A DNA stretch of 64,000 nt. It comes from Aradus depressus. Its lineage: Eukaryota; Arthropoda; Insecta; Hemiptera; Aradidae. Numbering within the stretch: the stretch's first letter is position 1; each line of letters begins with the position of its first letter. Positions 22,566-34,669 of this stretch are shown here, piece by piece. The stretch lies in assembly GCA_963662175.1 (NCBI GenBank), contig OY759223.1, forward strand, positions 9,774,249 through 9,838,248, given 5' to 3'. The position numbers and the translations under genes are program-made. A model generated the notes under the pieces. That model searched no databases and was not told where the DNA came from. It was given only the letters and a program-made list of their open reading frames with translations.

Positions 22566-23774
22566 CGTACAACATTATCGTCTACGTATCGTATTCGGGC
22601 AAGGGCATCCTGGTGAATTTTATATAGAAGAAAGTAAGGTAAAAAATTGTGGTTTTAATAATCTGAAAGTTCTCGTCCAATAAAAAATTCTTGAGGTGAT
22701 ACGATAAAGCTTATCCATTATAAATTTAACAGCAACTGGAGTTATCCTGGATTCATTCTTTATGCTCCATCGTTTTCCTCTCTTTTAGTATGGTTTACGC
22801 ATCGAAAAGCAATTGAGATAAATTTCCCCAGCCAAACGTAGTGTAAGAGAAGATATTTAATCGGTAAAATTTCTATATTGAGTTTTTACTTGTATTTTTT
22901 TTTTTTTTTTTCGTACAATTTTATGGAGTGTAAATTGTGGTCTATACGGAAATATATGGAGAAATTTGAAAAAAAATAATTGGACAAAGGAGTTATTCCA
23001 GCCAACACCACTACTTTAGTAGTGTTCTTGGACAAAAGGAGGGAAATTTTATATGAATGGGTGTCTGGAAGAAGGTTTTTCAAATTTTACAGGAGCGCAA
23101 TTTGGAAACTGAAACAGTTGCAATATAAAAAAAACCAGCTGAAAATGACATGAGCCCTTTTTTCATTGGAATATACTGCAAAAGTAGTAAGTTACTACTG
23201 TGAAGGTAACGCACGTATAGAATTTTATTTATTTAATTATTTTAAATAATTTTCTTTATCACACTACTAAAGATAACATAGGCCCTTCTTCCACGTGACC
23301 TTCTCCGTTCGCGCCTTCATTAATCAAGGTTCATGGCGCACTTAAAACTATGCAAGTGCTTGCTCCACATCACATAGGATTCCTTCTTCCTTGAAAAAAC
23401 TGTTTTTCAAAATATCACGTCATAGGCCCTTGTTCCAGATACCCATTCATATATGGATCTAGAAATCCATGTACATTTATCAATGTTTGGGCTAGTTGGG
23501 AAGGGTTTAGAGAGAGAGCGGGAACCTAATACGCGATTGCAACTGTTTCGTCCATTTCAATTACGCTGTCACATTAAAAAATTGAAAATAAATGTCCCCG
23601 CGGTGATTCACCGAAGCATTTTTAATTTTGAAGGTGTGCCAGTGACTAAAAACATTAAAATTCACTGCGCTGTTCTGCTTGGTACTCTTCCATCATGCGC
23701 CAGAACTCAATATTTGTTTTTGAGTTGATGCTTTCTTTAATATTCCATGTGTATTATTATTTTTTTTTTACTTC
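22566..23774. other. Unassigned stretch
   Basis: Only a TCE 5' remnant near 22826-22870 was noted. An open frame at 23453-23728 has no recognisable motif and is not supported as a gene. Confidence 0.4.
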
Positions 23775-24010
23775 ACCAGCTGTACAATGTATTGGGAGAA
23801 GCTATGTATTCGGTCAGAAATTTTATGTTTTCAACAGAATTTCATGTTTTGGAATGTACATATTAATTTTCCGCGAAGTCGGTCGAAGGGAAGGGGGGAC
23901 CAGAGAAGGAGTTTGACTCAAGTACCCTAATAACTGCCGAAGTAATGAATGTATCGACACAAAATCTAGTATGAGGATTCAGAAGCCACTATATATGTCA
24001 AATATTCACA
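23775..24010 (+). repeat. TCE copy, shortened
   Basis: 5' end (cttcaccagctgtacaatg) and a final monomer (taactgccgaagtaatgaat) joined by a deletion. Confidence 0.75.
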
Positions 24011-24280
24011 AATTATCCCCCTTACATATTTAGGATGAGTTCAATGGCACTCATTTTAAATTCTAAAATTTGAAAATTTTTGAACCGAAAGATAAAATTA
24101 TATAAATTTATTGAAACAGACATGTTACATTTACATATTTTCGTTTTAAACATTGAATAACGTAATTGAATTTAAATTTGTCTTTTTTTTTTAAATATCT
24201 CTTTTGGGTTTCAACATACACATTCACAGCTTCACATCGTACAAAAAAAAAAATTTACCGGCCATGTACTTACTAGAATT

Positions 24281-24484
24281 GGGGGCCATGGTGGCCATGA
24301 CGGCTAGAGCGTAGGGCTTTTTTTTTTGGTCGCAGGGTCTCACCATGGTTTGCGGGTTCGAATCCCGTCCAGGAGTGAGTTTTATTTCGCAGATAGAACT
24401 CCTTCCCGGGGCCATGGATCTCGTAAATAATTAGATAATACAGTGACATGGCTAATATGTATTGTACATGAGGCCAAAAAAAAA
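24281..24484 (+). mobile_element. SINE-B copy
   Basis: Head gggggccatggtggccatga, a T9 run in the tRNA-like part, B box gggttcgaatccc, body 'agatagaactccttcccggg', tail 'gaggccaaaaaaaaa'. It lies against a TCE 3' hairpin (gtgattcaccgac). Confidence 0.85.
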
Positions 24485-25190
24485 GTGATTCACCGACAAT
24501 TTTTTTAGCTCGGAATTTTGACGTCCTGTGGCTGCTATTACTATGCGACTGTTTCTGTCTATTTGTCTGTGAACACGATAACTTTCGATAGAATGAATGT
24601 ATCGATACAAAATTTTATATGTGTATCCAGAACACTCTAAGGGCGACACCTATTAATGTTTAGCTAAATCGACCAAAAGGAAGGGATGGATTAGGGGGAA
24701 GCTTAACACAGAAACTGTAATAACTGCCGATGTAATGAATGTATGGACACAAAATCTAGTGTGAGGATTCAGAAGCCGCTATATAAGTCAAATATTGAGT
24801 TTTAGCCAAAACCTAATTCGTGCTGTGGAAGTATGTAGCCGGTGATTCACCGACTATTTTTTTAGCTTGGAAATTTGACGTCCTGAGGCTGCTATTACTG
24901 TGCGAACCAATCAGATTTGTTTTTATTTTAGAAAAAAGAAAAAAATACCAATTGGAGATTGTTTCGTTCTTATGAGACCCGAAGACGAGGCAGTTTTTTT
25001 TAAAGTTATTTTATTTTATTTTTTTTCCACTTAAGTCCTACTTGACTCATGTCGACGAAACGTGCTTATTGCTGCGTCCTTGGTCGAATGCGCTGTTGGC
25101 TGACCACTCCCTACAATTTGGTAGTTTAATGACCGCCCTGTAAAGTATTTCTGCTGCTATATTATACAGGGTGAGTCGCTATTTGTGTTC
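24484..25190 (+). repeat. TCE copies with extended 3' flank
   Basis: A 3' hairpin and flank (gattcaccgac, 'gacgtcctgtggctgctatt') run into monomers, then a second 3' hairpin at about 24843 with the same flank. The flank continues to 'gacccgaagacgaggcagt' and beyond, also seen at 37.72-37.88 kb, so it may be part of a longer TCE form. Confidence 0.7.
25040..25150 (+). repeat. Family D repeat
   Basis: Contains 'cgtccttggtcgaatg' and 'aatttggtagtttaatgac'. Related copies lie at about 25690-25805 and 26590-26710. Confidence 0.6.
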
Positions 25191-25221
25191 AAAAATTCAC
25201 TAGGTGATTCTATCCCCCATT

Positions 25222-25440
25222 CGCAAAATGTCGCCGGTGAATCACCATCTATGTACTTCCTCAGAACGAACTAATCAATCAACTTTTCGCTCTTCCTCAA
25301 AAACCAATCGATCGTTTGTGGCATATCTCATCAATATTTGACTTACACAACGGTTTCTGAATCCTCATATTCATTGATACATTCATTACAAAGCCATTTA
25401 TTAGAGTTTTTGTGTTAAGCCCTCCCCTTTTCGAATTGTG
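25222..25440 (-). repeat. TCE 3' part
   Basis: 3' hairpin (cgccggtgaatcacca), 'cttcctcagaacgaactaat', one monomer end. Confidence 0.8.
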
Positions 25441-25689
25441 TATACAGATGGCTCTAGTATTGATATTTCTGGATTTATAAACGATTTTTTTGGCAAAAGG
25501 TTGAGATGTTTCGAAAACTCACAACACTGAAAATATCACTAAAACGATTGAGAATCGGAGGTCTAGAGAAACGTTTTTGCTACGATTGGGTTATAGAATC
25601 ATTTGGTGAATTTTTTAAACACAAGAAACGTCTCAGCTTATGTAAGCCAGGTCTTATTCGTGTCAAGTCGAGGGGTTATGCGATACTGA

Positions 25690-25805
25690 ATTCCGACTTT
25701 GGCATCCTTTCGACCCATATTGACCGAACCTTCTTATTGCCACGTCCTTGGTCGAATGGGCTGTGGGAGGGGGGCGTCTCCCTACTATTTGCTGGTGTAA
25801 TGACG
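25690..25805 (+). repeat. Family D repeat
   Basis: 'cacgtccttggtcgaatggg' and 'tatttgctggtgtaatgac'; abuts a SINE-A fragment. Confidence 0.6.
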
Positions 25806-25932
25806 CCATCCTTCGGATGAGGCGTTAAGCGATATCAGGGAAGCAAAATTTAGGACTCCCATGAAAGAGCGCTCTGGTATTTGGTTATGTGACCTTGTAA
25901 TTAAAACCAGGGCTTGAGTCATAATAACTCAC
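25802..25932 (+). mobile_element. SINE-A fragment with internal deletion
   Basis: Joins 'ccttcggatgaggcgtta' to 'caaaatttaggactccc' and ends 'gagtcataataac'. Confidence 0.7.
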
Positions 25933-26324
25933 TACTGACCTGGAAAAGCATTTCCAGTGCTATGTTGTATAAGAAAAAGAAGAACAAGAGTTTATTATAA
26001 CAGTCGCATTTACAGAGGTACAAATATACAATAAGGTTCCTTAACCATTACCTTTATACACTAAATACAAATCAAAAATAATCAGTTAAATTAAAAACAA
26101 TGCTACTGCTTAAGAGTAAATTTAAAAAACTCTTAAAGAAAACAAAAAAAAAAAAAAAATACAAAGTAACTGAAATGAATAGAAAATAAATTAATAAACA
26201 TTCAAAAACAGAGATTATAATTTAAAATCGTGAACGGATATTTTTGTGTTTCCCTCCCTGAGTTTTCCCTATTTTCTTTACCAAAACGTTTTGATTTGTG
26301 TCACACTTAAGTAAAAAGTTTTTA

Positions 26325-26565
26325 CTGAAATTTATTATGTAGTCCAGTAGGAGCTCAACATTTAGGTGTTCATGGATTTGGAGGATGAAGGTGTCCCTCG
26401 AGTAGCTACAACCAATCTAAGGCATTTGTTTTGGGCCACTTGAAGAGTTCTTAAGTTGGTATTGCTTGCAAGACTGGCCCACACGTTTTCACTGACCGCA
26501 ATAGAAGCTTGTATGTGAGGAGTCTATTGGTTAGATTAAGGGCTTTACGTTATATAAGCTGTGAG
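26325..26565 (-). pseudogene. Second Jockey-like LINE ORF2 fragment
   Basis: On the minus strand, pieces in two or three frames read ASIAVSENVWASLAS, NLRTLQVAQNKCLRLVVATR, GTPSSSK and HLNVELLLDYI. These follow the Jockey/CR1 pattern 'L.YA.PVWG.A.....LQ..QNK.LR.I..A...T....LH..L.V......I'. It is frameshifted and lacks the catalytic domain. It differs clearly from the VRYLG family above, so it is a separate LINE lineage. Confidence 0.6.
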
Positions 26566-26589
26566 GCTAGATCCTGATGTGATGCCGAT

Positions 26590-26870
26590 TTTCGGGGGGC
26601 TTGGCATCTTTTGACCGGAACGTGCCTACTACGGTGTCCTTGGTCGGACGGACGACCTGCCCAGAGGCCTGCCACCTACAATTAGGTAGTTTAATGACTG
26701 ACCATTTAGTGTCTTGTCTCTCTTCTCCAGCCAGTCCTGTATTACTTTATGGCCGGTCTCAGCCCACTCCGACTTGTCAGTTCGCTCACTTGTTCTATTT
26801 TCTTTTTGACTTCTCTATTTATCTTTCTTTCCTTTGTTATGTGAAGGTCTTGTATTTTATCAAATGATGT
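26590..26870 (+). repeat. Family D repeat, longest copy
   Basis: 'ggcatcttttgaccggaacg' through 'aattaggtagtttaatgact', then a T/C-rich segment. It may be a LINE UTR, but no coding part is attached. Confidence 0.5.
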
Positions 26871-27143
26871 ATTGTATGTACCGTACAGAAATAAGGAAGG
26901 AAATCAGGTTTGAAAGTTGAATCGGTATCTTTCATTGATATACAAGTTATATATATACAATATATTTTTTCTGGTATTGTGCAATATACTTATATGCATA
27001 CATTTTTGGTCCGTATTTGTTCAATTTTTCTCTTTTTTTTTTTTATTCCCACGCCATACTCTCAGACGTTATGACACAAACTCGTTATAGGACCAATATT
27101 TATGAATGTCGGCTTCCTGAGATATTGCAAATTTGCCTCTACT

Positions 27144-27325
27144 AACAGAGAGAGCTTTTTCGTTGCGCTGGTGGACATCAACCCGACTCTACTATGGGAG
27201 TCCTATCCAGGTTTAGTTACCTAGGGTGTTTTTTTTTTTTTTTTTTTTAACGAGTACCTGATCATAGCTTAAAGTCCCGTCCAAAGGACGGCATGCTCAA
27301 GGTTTTCAACTTCCCAGAAAAAATG
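27144..27325 (-). mobile_element. SINE-A fragment with an internal T run
   Basis: Body fragment from 'agagagagctttttcg' to 'acttcccag'. A run of about 27 T lies between 'ctagggtg' and 'taacgagtacctg'. Confidence 0.7.
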
Positions 27326-27435
27326 AGATTACCCTCATCATCAGGCTATCTGATATTTTTTTTTTTATTAACAGTTTTTAAAAGGTAAAATGAATAAATA
27401 AAATAAAACTGTCAAATTATTGATGGAGTCACTCG

Positions 27436-27582
27436 CACCCTGCCGAGGACCTTAGTTTATTTTATCTGGGAGGTAAAATAAACTTAGGCACGCCGTCCTT
27501 CGGATGGTACGTTAAGCGATGGTCCCGAGCCTCTATGATGTCAGGTACTCGTTAAGATAAAGACCCCTGCCCTAGGTGAAAA
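27436..27582 (+). mobile_element. SINE-A fragment, both ends missing
   Basis: Carries 'cttagtttattttatctggg' through 'gacccctgccctaggtgaa'. Confidence 0.8.
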
Positions 27583-27735
27583 GAAGAAAACTCTGGAAAA
27601 AATGCCGGAAAAAATCAACATTTTAACATCCCAGATAAGTTTAAGGAACACAAAGATGTGTTGTGTTTGTGTCCCTGTTTGATAGGGACATGACATCACA
27701 ACACCACACAAATCAACTCTAGACATAATAAGGCT

Positions 27736-27790
27736 CTGAAGAAGTAAATACAACAGAAGATCGAGTTCGCTCAACATGCGAAACGTTACT
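27736..27790 (+). ncRNA. Possible hammerhead-like remnant
   Basis: CTGAAGA (27736-27742) and GAAACGTT (27780-27787) are in the right order and orientation, but about 37 bases lie between them without a clear stem II. The four bases ACGT after GAA would again be self-complementary. Listed as a weak relative. Confidence 0.25.
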
Positions 27791-27859
27791 CTCGATTCTA
27801 TCCACCATAATAATTATTGGTGGTCTTAATGTAACATTATCGCGCTGATATGAACGTTT

Positions 27860-28850
27860 TACTTCCCCATATATACAAAGTATAGAGGAAGTTGTGTAAT
27901 CGGTCAAAAATTCGATGCCGAGTTTTCAACGGAATTTAATGGTTTACAAATATGGAACAAAAACTTTTGTCTGTGTGCCTGTGAACACGATAATAATAAT
28001 AATATATTTATTTATGTTAAACCAATACATGGTAATAGGTTACGTCAAAATAATTTATACGTTAAGATAGCTTATAAATTAGATTTATAACTACTTGAAT
28101 CTAACACATCTATGATTAGTATAACAAAACTATTAAAAAAAAGTAAAATGAAATCAATAAAAAGTGAATAAATAAATACTTAAAAATATATGAGTATAAA
28201 AAAAATTAATACATAAATACATTTATAATAACTAGACACATTTTTCAATTTAATAAAAATTAAGATAACTATTTTTCAAAAAACGCTTTGGAAGTGTCTT
28301 TATGCCAACGATGTTTCGGTACGTTCTTATGTCCCTTCATCAGGACCCAATGTGCGAGATATAAAAAAGAAAAATAAAACAATGTAACTATAACAATATA
28401 TAAAAAAAGAAATGTATATATATTATTCAATTATAAATGAATCAATAAAAAAGTCTAAATAAATTTTAAAAAATGTATAAATGAATAAATAAAAAATTAT
28501 AAATGAATAAATAAAACAATAACCTAGATTCGACTGAACTTAAAGGTGTGGAGGAACTCGGCCCAAAAAATAAAAATTAAAGCTTTGTACCAAATAATGT
28601 TTTTGGATATGAAACACGCTTCTTTATTGTGATTATATTATTCTTTTTAAACAGTGAGAATAAAATTCTGTTTCCATGTAAAGGGTTTCCTCCAAAAAAA
28701 AAGTTTTTAGTTGAAGTTTAAATAAATAACTGCCGACAGAATGAATGTATCATCACGAAATTTTATATGTGTGACTGAACTCCATAAGGAGAACAGTTAT
28801 CAATTTGCAGCCAAATCTGCCACAGAGAAGAGGAATAGAAGGCTTATATG
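27860..28850 (+). repeat. TCE copy split by AT-rich family C
   Basis: 5' hairpin at 27862-27893 and leader to 'gtgaacacgata'; then about 0.7 kb of family C (28000-28720); then the monomer resumes at 'ataactgccgacagaatgaa'. Confidence 0.75.
28314..28343 (-). ncRNA. Hammerhead-like motif in a second family C copy
   Basis: On the minus strand: CTGATGA (28337-28343), one extra base, a stem II with one internal mismatch (GGGAC/GTACC), GAAA (28314-28317). Stem III is not obvious. It is homologous to 19751-19779, with the whole phrase 'gttcttatgtcccttcatcag' aligned. A weaker relative is at 38586-38615 and a fragment near 10534-10560. Confidence 0.4.
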
Positions 28851-29139
28851 GGAACTGCGGTGAAGCGAATTCAAACTAACACCCATAAAATCCCTGCTAT
28901 TATAGTGCCGTGCACACCTCTCCAGTCCATTGTACAGAGGCCAATGCACCCCTAACTTAATTATTAACGAGTACACATAATTGTACTACTCAAATAGTCT
29001 ACTGGAGTAATGAGGACATGTGAATGTGAAATATCAACACTAGGTCTGCGATGGGACTGGAGAAAACAGCTCCTCACCTTACCCGGCTCATTTCAACAAG
29101 ATCTAATAATATACAACAAAAAAAATTTCGGTGAATCCT

Positions 29140-29455
29140 AGGTTATGAACTTCCCCTGTTCAAATTATCTATAATCCACTACGTTTTCTCTCTTCTCTTT
29201 TCCTCTTTGGCCAATTTGGCTAAAAATCAATTGGTGTCTTAATGCAAGGAATTCTCAATCCTCCAAATTTCATGTCAATACGAATCTCCGGCTATTAATA
29301 AAATAAGTTTAATATAGTTTTATCTTAAACTTACTGAAGTCTCATACTAAAGTTTATGTCGATACATTCATTACATCGGCAGTTATTGAGGTTTTTGAGT
29401 CGTCTTCTCTTGGCCTCCCCTTCCCTTTAGCGATTTCGCTGAAAAAATACATTAT
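29140..29455 (-). repeat. TCE fragments
   Basis: Reverse monomer landmarks (ggccaatttggctaaaaatc, gtcgatacattcattacatc), ending at the inverted-repeat element at 29461. Confidence 0.7.
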
Positions 29456-29460
29456 TATAT

Positions 29461-29694
29461 TGGTATGGAATGAAACATTAGCCAAATAGGTCCAATCAAT
29501 TTTTAATATTCTTTACGTTTCGGCCTCTTATGGGCCATTATCACTGAAATGAATTGAACGGACATTAATATAACATTGTAATGTCTTCGTCTTCCGTTCC
29601 TTCATGCGATGGGTAGTTTTGGCCTTCCATTATGTGATTCAGAGAATATTAAAAATTGCTTGGACCTATTTGGCTAATGTTTCATTCCATACCA
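29461..29694. repeat. Inverted-repeat element with 51-bp arms and a decayed hammerhead-like centre
   Basis: The arms are 29461-29511 and 29644-29694 (tggtatggaatgaaacatta...). The centre contains, on the minus strand, GTGATAA (a degenerate CTGANGA), a ggcc/ggcc stem II (29522-29525, 29533-29536), GAAA (29518-29521) and ACGT. It is inserted between two TCE fragments of opposite orientation. Confidence 0.7.
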
Positions 29695-29729
29695 CTATGA
29701 ATATAAGGTCCCAACCAAAAGAAACATTA

Positions 29730-30100
29730 TTATAGTTTTTTGTGTATGTGTAAGCACGATAGCTCCCAATGAATGTATCTATACGACATTTTATTTGTGT
29801 ATTTTAAACCCCATAAGGACGAAACTTATTGATTTTCAGCTAAATTGGTCAAATGGAAGACGAGGATTAGGAGAGAAGCTGAATACAAAAACTGTAATAA
29901 CTGCTATTGTAATTAATGCATCGAGACAAAATTTCATATGTAAATTCAAACCCCGTTAAATATGGCACATATTAATTTTCAGCTAAATCTACCGAAGGGA
30001 ATGGGAGGAGGGAGACTCGATTCAAAAATCCTAATATAACTAAATTGATAAATTCCTTCTGGGGAAGTACACTACCGATGATTCACCAATGATATTTTTC
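29730..30100 (+). repeat. TCE copy, 3' two thirds
   Basis: Two monomers, then 'ttctggggaagtacactacc' and the 3' hairpin 'gatgattcaccaatg'. Confidence 0.8.
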
Positions 30101-30804
30101 AAGAGTTCAAAATCATTTTCCTCCTAAACATAAGGGTGAACCAAGTAGGTGCGAATTAACAGTAAAATCGTTGCGCAAAGGTACTTTATTTATTTATATG
30201 TACATAAATATGCCCAAAATAACATTCGAAATAGTAGAATTAATTAGTTTGTAAGATTTTTTGTTAATTGTAAGATAAATAAACCCAAATAATTGTTCCC
30301 TTATTCTACGCTATTCATTTTCCCTGTTATTAACCCAGTAAGATAATTTATACCTTTTGATTAAATTTAACATTTTTACAAAATTTAGGAAAAACTATAT
30401 TGTTGGTTGTAAAATAAAGAGTGAAAAGAGAATTGTTGTCTTTAAACGTTTTTCGTTGTTATTGCTGTAGTGAAACAAAGTTTTTCAATTACATTATACG
30501 ATTTATGGAAGATAGATTTCTATATTCTACTGAAATTAAATTGTATTTATTTATTCATAAACAATGGACATGACTAAGAATAAAATGATAATAATTCTTG
30601 AATTAAGAATAGATACGGTCGTGAGATTGTCTACATTTTGGATTTATTAACGGGCACAGACACGCGGCCCCTCCTCCTTTTAAGGTTTATTTTTTAAGTA
30701 AATATTAAGATCATCGTTTTTATACAAATATAAAATTTACAATGAAAAATAAGTTTTAGTAAATATTCTCCAATTAGAGGGCTTATATGGCCCTGATATT
30801 CCCG
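30101..30804. other. Unassigned AT-rich stretch
   Basis: No repeat family or coding signal recognised; many short A/T runs. Confidence 0.4.
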
Positions 30805-31125
30805 GAGGGCGCCGGTAGCTCAGTGGTATGCGTGCTTGCCTTCTGAGCTCTAGATCGTGGCCGACGAATAAAATAAACTTAAATAATTAAATAAATAAAC
30901 TTAAATACGCCGTCCTTCTGATGGGACGTTAAGCGATAATGCCGAGCCTGTACGATGTCAGGTACTCGTTAAAGACACCTACCCTAGATGAATAAAAATT
31001 TAGGGTAGCCAAAATTTAGGACTTCTATAGTAGAGTTGGGCTCATGTCCACCAGAGTGTCGAAATAGCGCTCTGGTAGTAGGCGATATGACCGCGTAGTT
31101 AAAGCTGGGTTGAGTTTAGTTATTT
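30805..31125 (+). mobile_element. SINE-A copy with rearranged B box region
   Basis: Intact head and A box. The stretch after 'agatcgtgg' is replaced by an extra 'aataaataaactta' repeat. The body and a shortened tail follow. Confidence 0.85.
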
Positions 31126-31490
31126 TAAGAATTTTGAAGCATCCAAGGGGTATCACAAAAAAATAAAGACATTTTCCTTATTATTGGAAGAAGGTCGAAT
31201 TCAAGGGTCTTTTATGTAATATTTAAACTTTAATTCTCCGAAAAATTTCAAGCAATGCCGTTCCAAGAGGGGAATATCTTGGAATTTAATTTGACAGTTT
31301 TCCTTGTTAATTCAGGACTTTGTTACTTTGGCACGACAATGTACTTAGCTGAAGTGGTACCGCAGGCTACAAATTTGTGACCTAGGTGAACGTAGGTTTA
31401 AACTTTCTTCAAGTTGAGTTTAAACGTTCATTTCTTCTTCTTTTCTAATGTAGGCCAGGAACTGGCTTGTATAAAGTTTCTCTCTCCAAA

Positions 31491-32565
31491 TGTGTAAGCA
31501 TTTAATTGAAGATGTCCATTTGCTTGACTACTGTCCGTTTTTGGGTATGTTCTATCTAGTTCTCTTCAGAGAGGTGTCGTTTTCTCGAGATTAATGTACT
31601 ATCGCAACGGAATGTTCCCCTATAGCTCTCCTGTCTCTTTATATAGTTAGATTATATTGGGAGGGTTGGTGTGCTAGTTGTGTCGAACTATCGATTAATC
31701 GGACCATATAATATTATCGATAGTTATATTTAATATAGATTGTAATATCGAATTTGATATTGTGATTTAAAATTAGCGGTCTTGCACTTTCCAACCTGGG
31801 ATGATAAAAACATGACATGCACCAGACCTGTAAGGAGGAACTGTAAATTTTTTGTGACTAAGGTAGGCACCTAATTTATTCTTTTTCCATCTTACCACAA
31901 GCAGATGATCCTAGGGCCACAAAATAAAACAGCACATATGATGCTAAATTTTATTAAAATATAGATATTTTTAACGTAGGTAACCTTTTTTTCAGTCTAG
32001 ATTTTTGGTTTACGTACTTGTTCATTTTACATGAACTGGTAACTGAAGTATACATTAAAAAAAACTGTTTTTTCTCAATATATTTTTTTTAATGAAAACA
32101 TATTAACTATTTAATAAAAATATATTAACTAGTAGGTTAAAGGAACTGATAATACTAATTAGGACGAAATCTCTTTTCTTGGTTTTTGACAGAATAGCCA
32201 ACAGTACGGAAACCGAACTCTTTTCCTGACAGCGGCGATTGCTTTTCTTATTCGAAATTCATGTTTGAGAATTTCGATAGTACTATCGATTAATCGTGTG
32301 CACACCTAGGGACCTAAGCATCCAATGCTCTTATCCCTTCCCTGTAAGTATTTAATTGAAGATGTCCATTCGCTTGATTGTTGTCCGTTTGTGGATATGT
32401 TCTATCTAGTTCTCTTCAGAGAGGTGTCGTTTTCTCGAGATTAATGTATTATCGCAGCGGAATGTCCCCCTATAGCTCTCCTGTCTCTTTATTTAGTTAG
32501 ATTATATTGGGAGGGCTGGTGTGTACACCTAGGGACCTAAGCACCCAGTGCTCTTATTCCTTTTC
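31491..32565 (+). repeat. ~225-bp tandem duplication with a ~625-bp insertion in the first unit
   Basis: Unit 2 (32342-32565) matches 31491-31673 and then 32300-32341 with few differences (gtcgttttctcgagattaat in both). The intervening 31674-32299 is an AT-rich insert with ctatcgattaatcg near both ends, perhaps hAT-like. Insert limits are approximate. Confidence 0.8.
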
Positions 32566-33134
32566 TTTAATTTCTTGCATTGTTGTTACTTTTGGGGAGG
32601 GGGGTTCGCCAGCCCTCGTTGGAGGTTTAATAGTGGTCGGGGAAAAAGTCCCTAACCCACCTGTAATTGTGTGTTTGATCAGGGTGTCGGGAATTCTTCT
32701 TAGGCCCCGAACTAAATTGATCTTAATTTTCGATTTTGGAAAAAATCTGATGAGATGTAAGTAAGCACATGTTTACCTAAAATTTCAAGTTGATTGCTAC
32801 AATCGTTTCGAGTGAGAGCCCTCATAAGACAGATAGACAGCCATCATCACGATTCAGGGGATCATATACCAGGGGATGTTAATACCACTCGTTCTAATGT
32901 TATGAAGGGGGGTGGGTATACTGTATATAATTTAGATCATGTATCTATTGCATTAACTAAAGACTTCCCATATAACCCTAGGGGTGTCTATTGGCATCCG
33001 CTACCTCACACCGCTGTTTCGTGTCCTCATCCCTATCCTATTATAAGATGACACTTATAAACATCAAATGCAGCCAACAGCCCATTCTAATGTTCACAAT
33101 TGGTTAAACCGATTTAAAAAAATAAATATAATAA
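32566..33134. other. Unassigned stretch
   Basis: Two short plus-strand frames (32507-32764, 32794-33051) lack recognisable motifs. The first starts in the tandem duplication, so it is unlikely to be a gene. Confidence 0.4.
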
Positions 33135-33365
33135 AAATGTTGCCGGTGAATCACCGACAGTGTACTTCCTCAGTACGAATTTTTCAATTAAGCTTTTGCT
33201 CTCTCTCTCAAAACGAATCGACTGTGTGCGCTGAAAATTAGATGAATTACATAGTGGCTTGTTAAGTTTTGAGCCGTCTTTCTATAATCGCCTTTTCTCT
33301 TTAGCTGATTCCTCTGAAAATTAATAGGTGTCGTCCATATGGGGTTTTGAATTAACATATGAAAT
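33135..33365 (-). repeat. TCE 3' part
   Basis: 3' hairpin (gccggtgaatcaccgac), 'cttcctcagtacgaatt', 'ctctctcaaaacgaatcgac' and a monomer end; cut by LINE sequence at 33366. Confidence 0.8.
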
Positions 33366-33568
33366 TCTCCAGTGGATCCAATCCTTTCAATCGAAAATTC
33401 CTTCATACAATAGCCAATGCATCTCGAACAGAACTCTTCACACTGACCTTAACGTACCTTTTGTCACCGAAGTTGCTAAATCCAAGTATAAAAAATTATT
33501 TTCCTCTCTTAGTTTCCACAATAATCCTCTAGTCCGTGCCCTCCATTATGCCGTACTTCACAGTTGAG
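33366..33568 (+). pseudogene. Jockey-like LINE ORF2 C-terminus fragment
   Basis: The frame SNRTLHTDLNVPFVTEVAKS, continuing KYKKLFSSL, matches the conserved end of Jockey-clade ORF2 (pattern LH.DL.IP.V.EEI....KY...L..HPN..A). It ends with a stop at 33565-33567. The upstream junction is abrupt: a minus-strand TCE copy breaks off at about 33365 and LINE sequence starts. This is probably a 5'-truncated insertion or a rearranged remnant. Confidence 0.65.
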
Positions 33569-34669
33569 TTTTGATTTTCAAAATTCGAGCCCCCGCTCAA
33601 TTTTTGATCAATTCAAGTTTTTGTTAACGGATTTTTACAACTTAAATGAATGTTTTTTGGGTCGCTGATTACGAATTCAATATTTATTTTAGCCAAAAGT
33701 GGTCCTAATGTTGTCATTTTGGCCTAAAGTGGTCCAAATTCAATATATTGGCTATTTTTGCCTCTGGCATATAATACCTTGATTGTGAAACCCGCAGTTA
33801 TCTGATAAAAAGCCAGCTTTCACAAATATTTCATCCAAATTGATCAAGGATTCAGAAATCACTTGAATTTTACGAGAAAACTGTCGATTGTTAGCGGTAG
33901 AGTCTAGTTGATTTAATCGTGTTTGAATAAGTACATTGCAGTTGATTCAACGAGGGCTTTTTTAATAAAGAATTTTCCACATAGCCAAATCTTTAGTTAG
34001 TTATTATGATTTTTCTTTTTTCTTAGCTTTTTGATTTTTATTTCAGCTGAAAGTAGGGGAGCAGTGAAAAATTATCAGAGCGGAAATTTTCAAATAGCCT
34101 TGTAATTGTGATAATTAGTTTTTCATTATGCAACTAGGAGCGCCCTTGTAAAATGTTTCGTTTTATATATATAGTATTTCTCACTTATACAATAGTCATA
34201 CACTCGTTATATAGGTTTTATTTTATGGTCTTTGATCTACGGTAGCTTTGCAAGAGTGTTCAGATTGTTTTGAAGTGTGCAAGGTGTGTTTCTCTGCCTG
34301 ACCTGTGCCTACGACTGGTCCCTCCTCCACGTCATACGTAGGAGGTCTGCAAGCCTAGCCTATTTTTACGCCATCGTAGGCGGACAACCAGTACACCCAA
34401 CCTTAATTAAAGGGTCAAGTTTTTCTTATTCTTAATTAGGGTAAATTGATCCAAGATCTAAAGGAGAAATATATGAAGAAGGGTAATTATAATTATTATT
34501 TTTTCGTATCGTCTCCGGTGTGTATTTTAAATTATTGTACTTAGTTATTGTGATTCATACCCGGGCTTTATTTAACTAAGAGGTCATATATGGATAATGT
34601 ATATGGATAATATGCAGTAAAAATGCTTTAAATATGCAATAAAAAATTTCATGTTGATTCTAAATATGA
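33569..34669. other. Unassigned stretch with a small SINE-A scrap
   Basis: A SINE-A tail fragment lies near 34538-34595. The rest matches nothing else in the window that I could see. Confidence 0.4.
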
